Source: JAUWQU01 sp964605095
GTDB taxonomy: Bacteria; Planctomycetota; Phycisphaerae; SM23-33
NCBI GenBank assembly: GCA_964605095.1
Contig: CAZSBS010000264.1
Span: 1 to 6,574, forward strand
Direction of reading: 5' to 3'
Length of the DNA: 6,574 bases
Positions 1 through 6,374 of the stretch are shown here, one piece after another. Under the pieces are notes generated by a model that did not search any database, was not told the DNA's origin, and saw only the letters and a list, made by a program, of their open reading frames with translations. A program made the position numbers and the translations under genes. Within the stretch, counting starts at the first letter, position 1, and each line of letters opens with the position of its first letter.

Positions 1-96
1 ATGGTGAAGCACAAGCTCGTCGAGCACAAGCAGTATATCGACAAGCATGGCCAGGACATGCCGGAGATCCGGAACTGGAGGTGGGGCCAGGACTAG
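1..96 (+). CDS. xfp: Phosphoketolase, C-terminal end (5' part outside window)
   Basis: The frame is open from base 1 and gives 31 residues before TAG at 94-96. The end, with HKQYIDKHGQDMPEIRNWRW, is the highly characteristic C-terminus of the xylulose-5-phosphate/fructose-6-phosphate phosphoketolase family, a cytosolic thiamine-diphosphate enzyme of roughly 800 residues. It cleaves these sugar phosphates with inorganic phosphate to acetyl-phosphate plus glyceraldehyde-3-P or erythrose-4-P. The ATG at base 1 is almost certainly an internal Met, because no 31-residue protein of this kind is known and the catalytic domains must lie upstream. The family assignment rests only on this tail, but the tail is distinctive. 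It is followed by sugar-phosphate genes that fit the same pathway. Confidence 0.9.
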   Translation: MVKHKLVEHKQYIDKHGQDMPEIRNWRWGQD

Positions 97-202
97 ATGT
101 CGAAAGCGACACCACAGCCGCATAGGACGCGGGCGAACGACACTGACGATAGATAAGCGGACCCGAACATTAGAAACATTACCTCAAGCAAAGGAGTCTG
201 CA
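97..202 (+). other. Intergenic gap between xfp and the STAS-like gene
   Basis: This 106-bp stretch is the longest clear non-coding gap in the window. It starts with an ATG directly after the xfp TAG, giving a 19-codon frame to TAA at 154-156 with no ribosome binding site of its own and no recognisable product. It ends with a good Shine-Dalgarno, AAGGAG at 191-196, for the next gene. No convincing terminator hairpin or sigma-70 promoter was found, so read-through transcription from xfp is plausible. Confidence 0.5.
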
Positions 203-565
203 ATGCCCGTTCAACTCAATGAAGAAGACGGCGGAAAGATACTCGTCATCCAGGTCAGCGGGAAGCTGGCAAGAGTAGATTACGAGCACTTCGTCCCCGA
301 GGTGGAACGACTCATCGGCCAGCATGGCACACTGCGCATACTCTTGGTCATGACCGATTTCCACGGCTGGGAACTCGGCGCGCTATGGGCGGACATCAAG
401 TTTGACATTAAGCACTTTGCCGATATCGAACGGCTCGCCATGGTCGGCGAAAAGAAGTGGGAGCACGGCATGGCGACGTTCTGCAAGCCGTTCACGAAAG
501 CGAAGATCCGATACTTCGATCACGCCGACGCCGCTAAGGCGCGGAAGTGGTTGGGCCAGGCGTAG
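203..565 (+). CDS. SpoIIAA-like (STAS/CRAL-TRIO-fold) protein
   Basis: The product has 120 residues and matches the SpoIIAA-like family (PF11964, formerly DUF3478), small soluble proteins with a STAS/SEC14-like alpha/beta fold. Recognisable elements are the N-terminal strand ILVIQVSGKL (about residues 15-24), the core DFHGWELGALWADIKFD (about 52-68), the segment HFADIERLAMVGEKKWE (about 70-86), and the C-terminal KPFTKAKIRYFD followed by an A/W-containing helix. Family members are about 115-130 residues long, so this one looks complete. The ATG at 203 is chosen because AAGGAG lies 6 nt upstream; an open frame reaching back to 47 codes for Arg-rich sequence unlike the family and overlaps xfp. 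Its biochemical role is unknown. Members often sit next to stress or central-metabolism genes, and a ligand-binding or regulatory role is inferred only from the fold. Confidence 0.85.
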   Translation: MPVQLNEEDGGKILVIQVSGKLARVDYEHFVPEVERLIGQHGTLRILLVMTDFHGWELGALWADIKFDIKHFADIERLAMVGEKKWEHGMATFCKPFTKAKIRYFDHADAAKARKWLGQA

Positions 566-590
566 CCACCTCGGTGGCGACCGAGGATGC

Positions 591-595
591 AGGAG
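591..595 (+). promoter_or_regulatory. Ribosome binding site deciding the rpiB start
   Basis: AGGAG lies just before two consecutive ATG codons at 598 and 601. The spacing is only 2 nt to the first ATG but 5 nt to the second. The second also gives the family-typical N-terminus MRIGMAADHGG, so 601 is preferred. Confidence 0.7.
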
Positions 596-600
596 AAATG

Positions 601-1059
601 ATGCGTATAGGCATGGCCGCAGATCATGGCGGGTTCGAGTTGAAACTCCAACTCACGACGGCCCTCAAGGCCGCAGGATATGAGGTGGTGGACTTCGGCG
701 CCCACGAGCTGGTTGCGGACGATGACTACCCGGATTTTGTGGTGTCAATGGCCAAGGCGGTGGCAAGCGGCGAGGTCACCCGGGGCCTGGCCATCTGTGG
801 CAGCGGGGTCGGGGCTGGCGTTGCGGCCAACAAGGTGCCAGGCGTGCGCGCGGCTTTGATCACGGACCCCTTCTCCGCCCATCAGGGGGTGGAGGACGAC
901 GACATGAACGTGATGTGCCTGGGTGGCCGGGTCATTGGACAGGCTCTGGCCTGGGACTTGGTCCAGACGTTCCTGACCGCCCGTTTCAAGGGGACCGAAC
1001 GGTTCAATCGCCGCCTTGCGAAGATATCGAAGCTGGAAAGTCAGGAGAAGGGATCATGA
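601..1059 (+). CDS. rpiB: Ribose-5-phosphate isomerase B (RpiB/LacAB family)
   Basis: This 152-residue cytosolic enzyme is predicted to interconvert ribose-5-P and ribulose-5-P. The N-terminal motif AADHGGFELK (6-15) carries the family Asp-His. DYPDF follows at 42-46. The signature ICGSGVGAGVAANKVPGVRAA spans about 65-85 and includes Cys66, which aligns with the catalytic base Cys66 of E. coli RpiB, and the anion-binding glycine loop. GGRVIG (108-113) and a C-terminal Arg-containing helix complete the fold. Length is normal. The loop that normally reads HND-x-NV reads DDD-M-NV (99-104), so the usual His99 is Asp; this may mark a subfamily or altered substrate preference, for example another aldose or ketose phosphate. 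The gene follows the STAS-like gene after 35 bp and its stop overlaps the tal start. Confidence 0.9.
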   Translation: MRIGMAADHGGFELKLQLTTALKAAGYEVVDFGAHELVADDDYPDFVVSMAKAVASGEVTRGLAICGSGVGAGVAANKVPGVRAALITDPFSAHQGVEDDDMNVMCLGGRVIGQALAWDLVQTFLTARFKGTERFNRRLAKISKLESQEKGS

Positions 1060-2195
1060 AAGACAACCCCCTTAGGACATTGGGAACGCTCGGCCAGTCA
1101 ATCTGGCTCGACTACATCCGACGCGATCTGATCACCAGCGGCGAGCTTCAGCGGATGATCGGCGAGGACGGACTGCGGGGAATGACCTCGAATCCATCCA
1201 TCTTTGAGAAGGCGATTGTGGGCAGCCATGATTACGACGCGGATATTCGGGTCATGGTGCGTGAGGGGAAAGGCGTCAAGGCAATCTATGAAGCTCTCAG
1301 CCAGCGAGATGTTCAGAACGCCGCGGATGAGTTCCGGCCTTTGTACGACAGGACTGACGGCACAGATGGATATGTCAGTCTGGAGGTCAATCCCCACCTT
1401 GCGTACGACACCAAAGGCACGATGGAGGAAGCCCGCCGGCTATGGGCCGCGCTGAACCGGCCCAATGTCCTCATCAAGGTGCCGGCGACGGCGGAAGGAC
1501 TGCCCGTCATCCAGCAACTCATCAGCGAGGGAATCAACGTCAACGTGACATTGCTCTTTGGGATTCCCCGCTATCGGCAGGTTGCGGAGGCCTACCTCGC
1601 GGGTGTCGAAGCACGGGCGGTCCAAGCGAAGCCAGTGAAGACTGTGGCCTCGGTGGCCAGCTTCTTTGTGAGCCGAATTGATGCGTTGGTGGATCCACTG
1701 CTGGAAGAACGTATCGCCCAAGGCGGCGGGGAGGCGGACGTCGCGAAACAGGTGCAGGGGCAGGTAGCAATCGCCAGCGCGAAGGTGGCCTACCAGGTCT
1801 ACAAGACAATGTTTGGCAGTGATCGGTTCAGGAAACTGGCTGATAAAGGAGCTCGCACCCAGCGGCTGCTCTGGGCCAGCACCGGCACAAAGAATCCGGA
1901 GTACAGTGACGTTAAGTACATCGAATCGCTCATCGGACGCGACACGGTCAATACGGTCCCCGTCGAAACCCTCAACGCCTACCGCGACCATGGAAAGCCG
2001 AAAGCCCGGCTCGAGCAAGAGGTCGTGAAGGCCCACTGGATACTTGACCGACTGCTGGAGTTGGGCGTCAGCATCGACAAAGTGACACAGCAGCTTGAGG
2101 ATGAAGGCGTGCAGAAATTCAGCAAAGCCTTTGACGAGTTGATGGAGGCCCTGGAGAAAGCGGTGCGGGCTCAACACATAGCTAAGAGCGTATAA
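1056..2195 (+). CDS. tal: Transaldolase (long, mycobacterial-type)
   Basis: The product has 379 residues, typical of the longer Tal subfamily (about 360-380). It is predicted to transfer a dihydroxyacetone unit between sedoheptulose-7-P/glyceraldehyde-3-P and erythrose-4-P/fructose-6-P. Visible motifs are QSIWLDYIRRDL (14-25), the signature GLRGMTSNPSIFEKAI (39-54), VLIKVPATAEGLP (138-150) with the Schiff-base lysine at Lys141, GINVNVTLLF (159-168), VASVASFFVSRID (197-209), and LLWASTGTKNP (271-281) followed by GRDTVNTVP. In many relatives the last block reads STSTKNP, so Gly277 is a small departure. The start at 1056 gives the 4-bp ATGA overlap with rpiB and has AGGAG at 1043-1047, 8 nt upstream. 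A longer frame to 915 lies inside rpiB and is not family-like. The overlap implies translational coupling with rpiB. Confidence 0.95.
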   Translation: MKDNPLRTLGTLGQSIWLDYIRRDLITSGELQRMIGEDGLRGMTSNPSIFEKAIVGSHDYDADIRVMVREGKGVKAIYEALSQRDVQNAADEFRPLYDRTDGTDGYVSLEVNPHLAYDTKGTMEEARRLWAALNRPNVLIKVPATAEGLPVIQQLISEGINVNVTLLFGIPRYRQVAEAYLAGVEARAVQAKPVKTVASVASFFVSRIDALVDPLLEERIAQGGGEADVAKQVQGQVAIASAKVAYQVYKTMFGSDRFRKLADKGARTQRLLWASTGTKNPEYSDVKYIESLIGRDTVNTVPVETLNAYRDHGKPKARLEQEVVKAHWILDRLLELGVSIDKVTQQLEDEGVQKFSKAFDELMEALEKAVRAQHIAKSV

Positions 2196-2229
2196 CCATG
2201 TAAGAGTTGCGATACAAGGCGTACCGGAA

Positions 2230-3258
2230 ATGAATGCACAAAAGCTTATGGACATTGCCAAGGCCCTGGTCGCTGGCGACAAGGGCCTGCTGGCGATGGA
2301 TGAGAGCAATCCCACCTGCAACAAGCGATTTGCCAGGCTGGGGATTCCCCAGACCGCGGAGGTCCGGCGGGCCTATCGGGAGTTGATCGTGACCACGCCC
2401 GGTCTGGGGGAGTGCATCAGTGGCGCGATCCTGTACGACGAGACGATCCGCCAGCAGAAGAACGATGGCATCCCTTTTGCCGAGGCCATTATCGATGCCG
2501 GAATCATCCCCGGCATCAAAGTGGACGCCGGCGCAAAGGACATGGCAGGTCATCCCGGAGAGAAAGTCACCGAGGGCCTGGACGGATTGCGCGGCCGCCT
2601 GGCTGAGTACTCTCAAATGGGCGCCCGTTTTGCCAAGTGGCGGGCGGTGATTGCCGTGGGCGATTGTCTTCCCAGCCGGGGGTGCATCGAGGCCAACGCG
2701 CACGCGTTGGCTCGCTATGCCGCGTTATGCCAGGAGGGAGGACTGGTCCCCGTCGTCGAGCCGGAGGTGCTCATGGACGGCGAGCACACCCTGGAGCGGT
2801 GCCGCGAGGTAACGGAAGAGGTCCTGCGAACGGTCTTTGCCCAGCTTTACACACAACGGGTGGTCCTGGAAGGGATGATCCTGAAGCCCAACATGGTGCT
2901 TCCGGGGTTGTCCTGCCCCAAGCAAGAGGCGGTGGAAGAGGTGGCCGACGCCACCGTGCGGTGTCTCTTGCGGGCCGTCCCTGCCGCGGTTCCGGGGATT
3001 GCCTTCTTGTCGGGCGGCCAGCCCGCCGAACTGGCCTCTGCCCGTTTGAATGCCATGAATGCCAGGTTCAAGTCGCGACTGCCGTGGTCGCTGGCGTTTT
3101 CGTTTGCCCGCGCCATCCAGCAACCGGCTCTGGAGATCTGGTTGGGCCAAGACGCTAACACGAAAGAGGCCCAACAGGCCCTGCTTCATCGGGCCAGGTG
3201 CAACCGTGTTGCACGCCGCGGCGAATACAATGATGAGATGGAAAAGACAGGAGCGTGA
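2230..3258 (+). CDS. Class I fructose-bisphosphate aldolase
   Basis: This 342-residue protein is a metal-independent, Schiff-base aldolase that reversibly splits fructose-1,6-bisphosphate into DHAP and glyceraldehyde-3-P. Some members also make sedoheptulose-1,7-bisphosphate. All key positions known from rabbit muscle aldolase can be placed: Asp24 in LLAMDESNPTCNKRF, Lys97 in GIKVDAGA, Lys136 and Arg138 in GARFAKWRAV, Glu177 and Glu179 in VVEPEVLMDGEHT, Schiff-base Lys219 in EGMILKPNMVLPG, Ser261-Gly-Gly in FLSGGQ, and Arg294 in SFARAIQQPALEIW. The vertebrate C-terminal Tyr tail is absent; the protein ends in a short charged stretch. The gene starts 34 bp after tal with only a weak AAGG at 2216-2219. 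No terminator or clear promoter lies in the gap, so it is probably in the same transcript. Confidence 0.95.
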   Translation: MNAQKLMDIAKALVAGDKGLLAMDESNPTCNKRFARLGIPQTAEVRRAYRELIVTTPGLGECISGAILYDETIRQQKNDGIPFAEAIIDAGIIPGIKVDAGAKDMAGHPGEKVTEGLDGLRGRLAEYSQMGARFAKWRAVIAVGDCLPSRGCIEANAHALARYAALCQEGGLVPVVEPEVLMDGEHTLERCREVTEEVLRTVFAQLYTQRVVLEGMILKPNMVLPGLSCPKQEAVEEVADATVRCLLRAVPAAVPGIAFLSGGQPAELASARLNAMNARFKSRLPWSLAFSFARAIQQPALEIWLGQDANTKEAQQALLHRARCNRVARRGEYNDEMEKTGA

Positions 3259-3292
3259 CAGCAAGTGTCCCGCAACTGGCGAAAGGCACTTT

Positions 3293-3430
3293 ATGATGGA
3301 TCATACAGACGGATGGATGAATGGCTGGATGGGCGGAGGGATGTGGATTTGGGCGGTGCTCGGCGTACTGGCGGTGGCCCTGCTGGTCGTCCTGGTGGTC
3401 GTCGTGATTAACAAGCAGTCCAAGAAATAG
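3293..3430 (+). CDS. Small Met/Trp/Gly-rich single-span membrane protein
   Basis: This is a 45-residue protein with two adjacent possible starts, 3293 and 3296. GAAAGG at 3281-3286 is 6 nt before the first and 9 nt before the second. The N-terminal 17 residues are rich in Met, Trp, Gly, His and Asp, with a repeated GWM pattern (GWMNGWMGGGM). One hydrophobic helix follows at about residues 18-39 (AVLGVLAVALLVVLVVVVI), then a basic end, NKQSKK. The basic C-terminus suggests that end faces the cytoplasm. The N-terminus resembles that of small SHOCT-type membrane proteins, but no SHOCT domain follows. It sits 34 bp after the aldolase gene and 40 bp before the ATPase gene. A role as an ATPase-associated small subunit or metal-binding peptide is only a guess from position and composition. 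Confidence 0.65.
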   Translation: MMDHTDGWMNGWMGGGMWIWAVLGVLAVALLVVLVVVVINKQSKK

Positions 3431-3470
3431 TCGCGCCTTCACTGCCCACCTGGGAAATGACCTGTGTGCC

Positions 3471-6149
3471 ATGAAAGAGCAAAATGACGGGAAACTGCCT
3501 GTGAAGGAACAAAAACACAATAGTAGGCCCGAATCGAAGCCCGAATCGAAGCCGGGACCGAAGCCCGATGCGAAGGACGATCTGAAATCCCTTCCCATGC
3601 CGGAACTGGAGAAGAAATTGGGGTCCTCGCCGGAGGGCCTCAGTCAAGCCGAAGCGCAGAAGCGGCTGACGCAATATGGGCCTAACGAGATTGAGGAGAA
3701 GAAGACCAATCCGTTCCTGAAGTTCCTCACCTACTTCTGGGGTCCCATCCCGTGGATGATCGAAATAGCGGTCATTCTGTCGGGCGTCGTCCGGCACTGG
3801 GAGGATTTTGGCATCATCCTCTTTTTGCTTCTTTGCAACGCCGTGGTCGGGTTTTGGGAAGAGCACCAGGCCGGCAATGCCATCGACGCCCTGAAGGCCA
3901 GGCTGGCGGTCAAGGCCCGTGTGAAGCGTGATGGGAAGTGGGTCAACCCGGCGGCGCGTGAGCTGGTGCCGGGCGACGTCATCCGCATGCGCCTGGGCGA
4001 CATTGTGCCGGCGGATGCCCGCCTGCTGGACGGCGACCCGGTGGAAGTGGACCAGTCCGCCCTGACGGGAGAGTCGTTGCCCGCCGAGCGCAAACCTGGC
4101 GAGGCGGTGTTCTCCGGGTCGATCATCCGCCAGGGTGAAATCGGCGCGATGGTCTATGCCACGGGAGCAAACACGTACTTCGGCAAGACAGCGCAACTGG
4201 TGCAGGAGGCGCACACCGTCAGTCATTTTCAAAAGGCGGTTTTGAAGATCGGCAAGTACCTGATCATCCTCGCGGTGGCTCTGGTGGCCGTGATTATTAC
4301 GGTCGGCATCTTCCGCGGTGAACCGATGCTGTACGCGAAACCTCCGGCGGACCCTGTTCTCTTATTCGCCCTCATCCTGACGGTCGCGGCCATTCCCGTG
4401 GCCATGCCCACGGTGTTGTCGGTGACGATGGCGGTCGGCGCGCGTCTCCTCGCAAGGAAAAAGGCGATCGTGAGCAAGTTGGTGGCCATCGAGGAATTGG
4501 CGGGCGTGGATGTGCTGTGCTCGGACAAGACCGGCACGCTGACCCAGAACAAGCTGACACTCGGCGATCCGTTCAGCGTGAACAATGTCCCCGCCGACCA
4601 GGTCATCCTCGATGGCGCGCTGGCGTCGCGTTCGGACAATGACGACACCATTGACCTGGCCGTCCTGGGCGGACTCAAAGACAAGTCGGCGCTAAAGGCT
4701 TACGAGGTCCTTCATTTCCAGCCGTTCGATCCGGTGCATAAACGCACAGAGGCCACCGTTAAGGGCAGTGACGGAAAGACGTTCAAGGTGACCAAGGGCG
4801 CGCCGCAGGTGATTCTGGCGTTGTCCGCCAATGCTGCCCAGGTGAAGTCTGCCGTCGAGAAGGCGGTCAACGAGTTCGCGAGGCGTGGCTTTCGTTCGTT
4901 GGGCGTGGCGCGTGCCGAGGGCGACGGGCAATGGCAGTTTGTGGGCGTGTTGCCCTTGTTCGACCCGCCACGCGACGATGCCAAGGCAACCATAGCGACC
5001 GCCCGACACATGGGCGTGCAGGTCAAGATGGTGACGGGCGATGCCCTGGCCATCGCCAAGGAGACTGCCCAGAAGTTAGACATGGGCACAAATATCCTGG
5101 ACGCCGGCAGTCTGGGCGACTCGAAAAAGCAAGAGACTGCGGAGGTGGCCGCGTCCATCGACAAAGCCGACGGTTTCGCGCAAGTGTTCCCGGAACACAA
5201 GTTCCACATTGTGGATGTCTTGCAAACACGCGGTCACATCGTCGGCATGACGGGCGATGGCGTGAACGACGCGCCCGCGCTGAAGAAAGCCGACTGTGGT
5301 ATCGCCGTTTCCGGCGCGACGGACGCGGCGCGCGCGGCGGCGTCCATCGTGCTGGTGGAGCCAGGACTGTCGGTGATTATCGACGCGATCAAGGAGAGCC
5401 GGAGGATATTCCAGCGCATGAACAGCTACGCGATCTACCGCATCGCCGAGACGCTGCGCGTGCTGTTATTGATGACGCTGGCGATCCTGATCTTCAAGTT
5501 CTACCCGGTGACCGCGGTGATGATCGTGATGATCGCGTTGCTCAACGACGGGGCCATCCTGTCCATTGCGTATGACAATGTTCATTACAAGGATAAGCCC
5601 GAAGCCTGGAACATGCGCATGGTGCTTGGGATCTCCACGGTCTTGGGCGTCATAGGGGTCGTCGCCGCCTTCGGCTTGTTCTATCTCGGTGAGCGCGTCT
5701 TTCATCTCGACCGTGCCCACATCCAGACGCTGATGTACTTGAAGCTGTCCGTGGCGGGACATCTGACGATCTTCCTCACGCGCACGCGCGGCCCGTTCTG
5801 GTCCATACGCCCGGCAAAGATTCTATGGGGAGCCGTGCTCGGCACGCAAATCGTGGCGACCTTGATCGCGGTTTATGGGTTGTTCATGACGCCCCTTGGC
5901 TGGCGTTGGGCCGCGTTCGTCTGGGGCTACGCCCTACTGTGGTTCCTCTTGAATGACCGGATTAAACTGCTCGCCTATCGGATTTTTGATCCCGTCAAAG
6001 CTGAGACCAAGCCCGAAACCCAAACTGGGCCAAAGCCTGAAGCCAAGGCCGATCCAAACACTCAAACCAAACCCGATCCAAAACCCAAAGCTGAGGCTCA
6101 AACCAAGCCCACCGTCGAAGCTCAACCTGAATCAAAGGCGGAGCCGTAG
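3471..6149 (+). CDS. P3A-type proton-efflux P-type ATPase
   Basis: The product has 892 residues to the first TAG and is predicted to pump protons out across the inner membrane using ATP. Motifs in order: cation-ATPase N-domain (about 37-75); FGIILFLLLCNAVVGFWEE (113-131) with Asn123, matching the conserved M2 Asn of plant pumps; actuator loop TGES (199-202); M4 IPVAMPTVLSVTMAVGA (308-324); phosphorylation site CSDKTGTLTQN with Asp352; KGAP (442-445); TGD (522-524); hinge TGDGVNDAPALKKAD (594-608); and M6 ALLNDGAILSIAYDNV (689-704), whose Asp693 matches the proton-binding Asp684 of plant AHA2. About ten membrane helices fit. Low-complexity Lys/Pro/Glu-rich tails flank the enzyme at residues 20-40 and 843-892. 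The ATG at 3471 has no strong Shine-Dalgarno; GTG at 3501 is an alternative. The tail frame continues beyond the TAG, as annotated separately. Confidence 0.93.
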   Translation: MKEQNDGKLPVKEQKHNSRPESKPESKPGPKPDAKDDLKSLPMPELEKKLGSSPEGLSQAEAQKRLTQYGPNEIEEKKTNPFLKFLTYFWGPIPWMIEIAVILSGVVRHWEDFGIILFLLLCNAVVGFWEEHQAGNAIDALKARLAVKARVKRDGKWVNPAARELVPGDVIRMRLGDIVPADARLLDGDPVEVDQSALTGESLPAERKPGEAVFSGSIIRQGEIGAMVYATGANTYFGKTAQLVQEAHTVSHFQKAVLKIGKYLIILAVALVAVIITVGIFRGEPMLYAKPPADPVLLFALILTVAAIPVAMPTVLSVTMAVGARLLARKKAIVSKLVAIEELAGVDVLCSDKTGTLTQNKLTLGDPFSVNNVPADQVILDGALASRSDNDDTIDLAVLGGLKDKSALKAYEVLHFQPFDPVHKRTEATVKGSDGKTFKVTKGAPQVILALSANAAQVKSAVEKAVNEFARRGFRSLGVARAEGDGQWQFVGVLPLFDPPRDDAKATIATARHMGVQVKMVTGDALAIAKETAQKLDMGTNILDAGSLGDSKKQETAEVAASIDKADGFAQVFPEHKFHIVDVLQTRGHIVGMTGDGVNDAPALKKADCGIAVSGATDAARAAASIVLVEPGLSVIIDAIKESRRIFQRMNSYAIYRIAETLRVLLLMTLAILIFKFYPVTAVMIVMIALLNDGAILSIAYDNVHYKDKPEAWNMRMVLGISTVLGVIGVVAAFGLFYLGERVFHLDRAHIQTLMYLKLSVAGHLTIFLTRTRGPFWSIRPAKILWGAVLGTQIVATLIAVYGLFMTPLGWRWAAFVWGYALLWFLLNDRIKLLAYRIFDPVKAETKPETQTGPKPEAKADPNTQTKPDPKPKAEAQTKPTVEAQPESKAEP
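3528..3551 (+). repeat. 12-bp tandem repeat, two perfect copies
   Basis: The unit cccgaatcgaag occurs at 3528-3539 and again at 3540-3551, followed by a degenerate third copy, ccgggaccgaag, at 3552-3563. It encodes the repeated tetrapeptide P-E-S-K in the ATPase N-terminal tail. The length keeps the reading frame, so the tail probably grew by slippage of a 4-codon unit. Confidence 0.85.
5998..6146 (+). repeat. Lys/Pro/Glu/Ala/Thr-rich repeat region in the ATPase C-terminal tail
   Basis: Degenerate tetrapeptide-like units such as ETKP, GPKP, QTKP and PDPKPK follow the last membrane helix. At DNA level gatccaaa recurs at 6051 and 6075 (24 bp apart) and ctcaaaccaa at 6061 and 6097 (36 bp apart). 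Both spacings are multiples of 12, the unit size seen in the N-terminal tail repeat. Codon use here is more A-rich than in the enzyme body. Confidence 0.7.
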
Positions 6150-6332
6150 CCAGCCAATGCCAACGCCGAATCGAAACCAGCACCGAAGGGCAAGCCGCCT
6201 TCCGACGTGTCGCCGTAGCTCGTCAAGCGAGTCCATGCACTCTACGAGGAACTGGGGCGTGAGGACGTTCGAGCAGTTGAAGACTTGGAGAAGGCGGAGC
6301 GCGAGAAGCGTGAAGATGAATCCCATAAATGA
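6150..6332 (+). pseudogene. In-frame continuation of the ATPase C-terminal tail beyond two TAG codons
   Basis: This stretch is in the same frame as the ATPase. After TAG at 6147-6149 it gives 22 codons (6150-6215) that keep the Lys/Pro/Ala/Glu composition, including ESKPAPKGKPP, and reuse the DNA word gaatcgaa found in the N-terminal repeat. A second TAG lies at 6216-6218. Then 37 codons encode a highly charged, helix-like segment that starts LVKRVHALYEELGREDVRAV and ends in EREKREDESHK before TGA at 6330-6332. From memory, similar endings occur on related bacterial proton ATPases, which I cannot check here. Replacing each TAG by CAG (Gln) would give one protein of 953 residues. It could be a lost tail, a tail made by amber readthrough, or the product of sequence errors. 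No start codon with a good Shine-Dalgarno supports a separate gene. Confidence 0.7.
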
Positions 6333-6362
6333 ACAGACGGAAACCGCGCGGCTGGCTTGGGC

Positions 6363-6369
6363 AAAGGGG
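6363..6369 (+). promoter_or_regulatory. Ribosome binding site of the PPK2 gene
   Basis: AAAGGGG lies 5 nt before the ATG at 6375. It supports this start over any other, and this ATG also gives the family-typical N-terminus. Confidence 0.65.
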
Positions 6370-6374
6370 CAACT

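Noticed and set aside
94..96. General reassignment of TAG as a sense codon in this organism.
   Set aside because: TAG also ends xfp, the STAS-like gene and the small membrane gene at positions expected for their ends, and the downstream frames give no family-like extension.
97..156. A 19-codon frame starting directly after the xfp TAG and ending at TAA, also in frame with xfp.
   Set aside because: It has no ribosome binding site and no recognisable sequence. The xfp protein already ends at its family-typical C-terminus, so this is not a convincing third amber interruption or a separate gene.
1440..2324. A 294-codon open frame on the minus strand across tal.
   Set aside because: It is antisense to a clear transaldolase with full motifs. 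Its translation shows no family features, and long antisense frames are common in GC-rich genes.
3446..3455. A short inverted repeat, CCCA-cc-TGGG, between the small membrane gene and the ATPase gene.
   Set aside because: The 4-bp stem with a 2-nt loop is too small, and no T-run follows, so it does not support a terminator.
3408..4232. A 274-codon open frame on the minus strand over the start of the ATPase gene.
   Set aside because: It is antisense to well-conserved ATPase coding sequence, is rich in Arg, His and Leu, and contains no recognisable domain.
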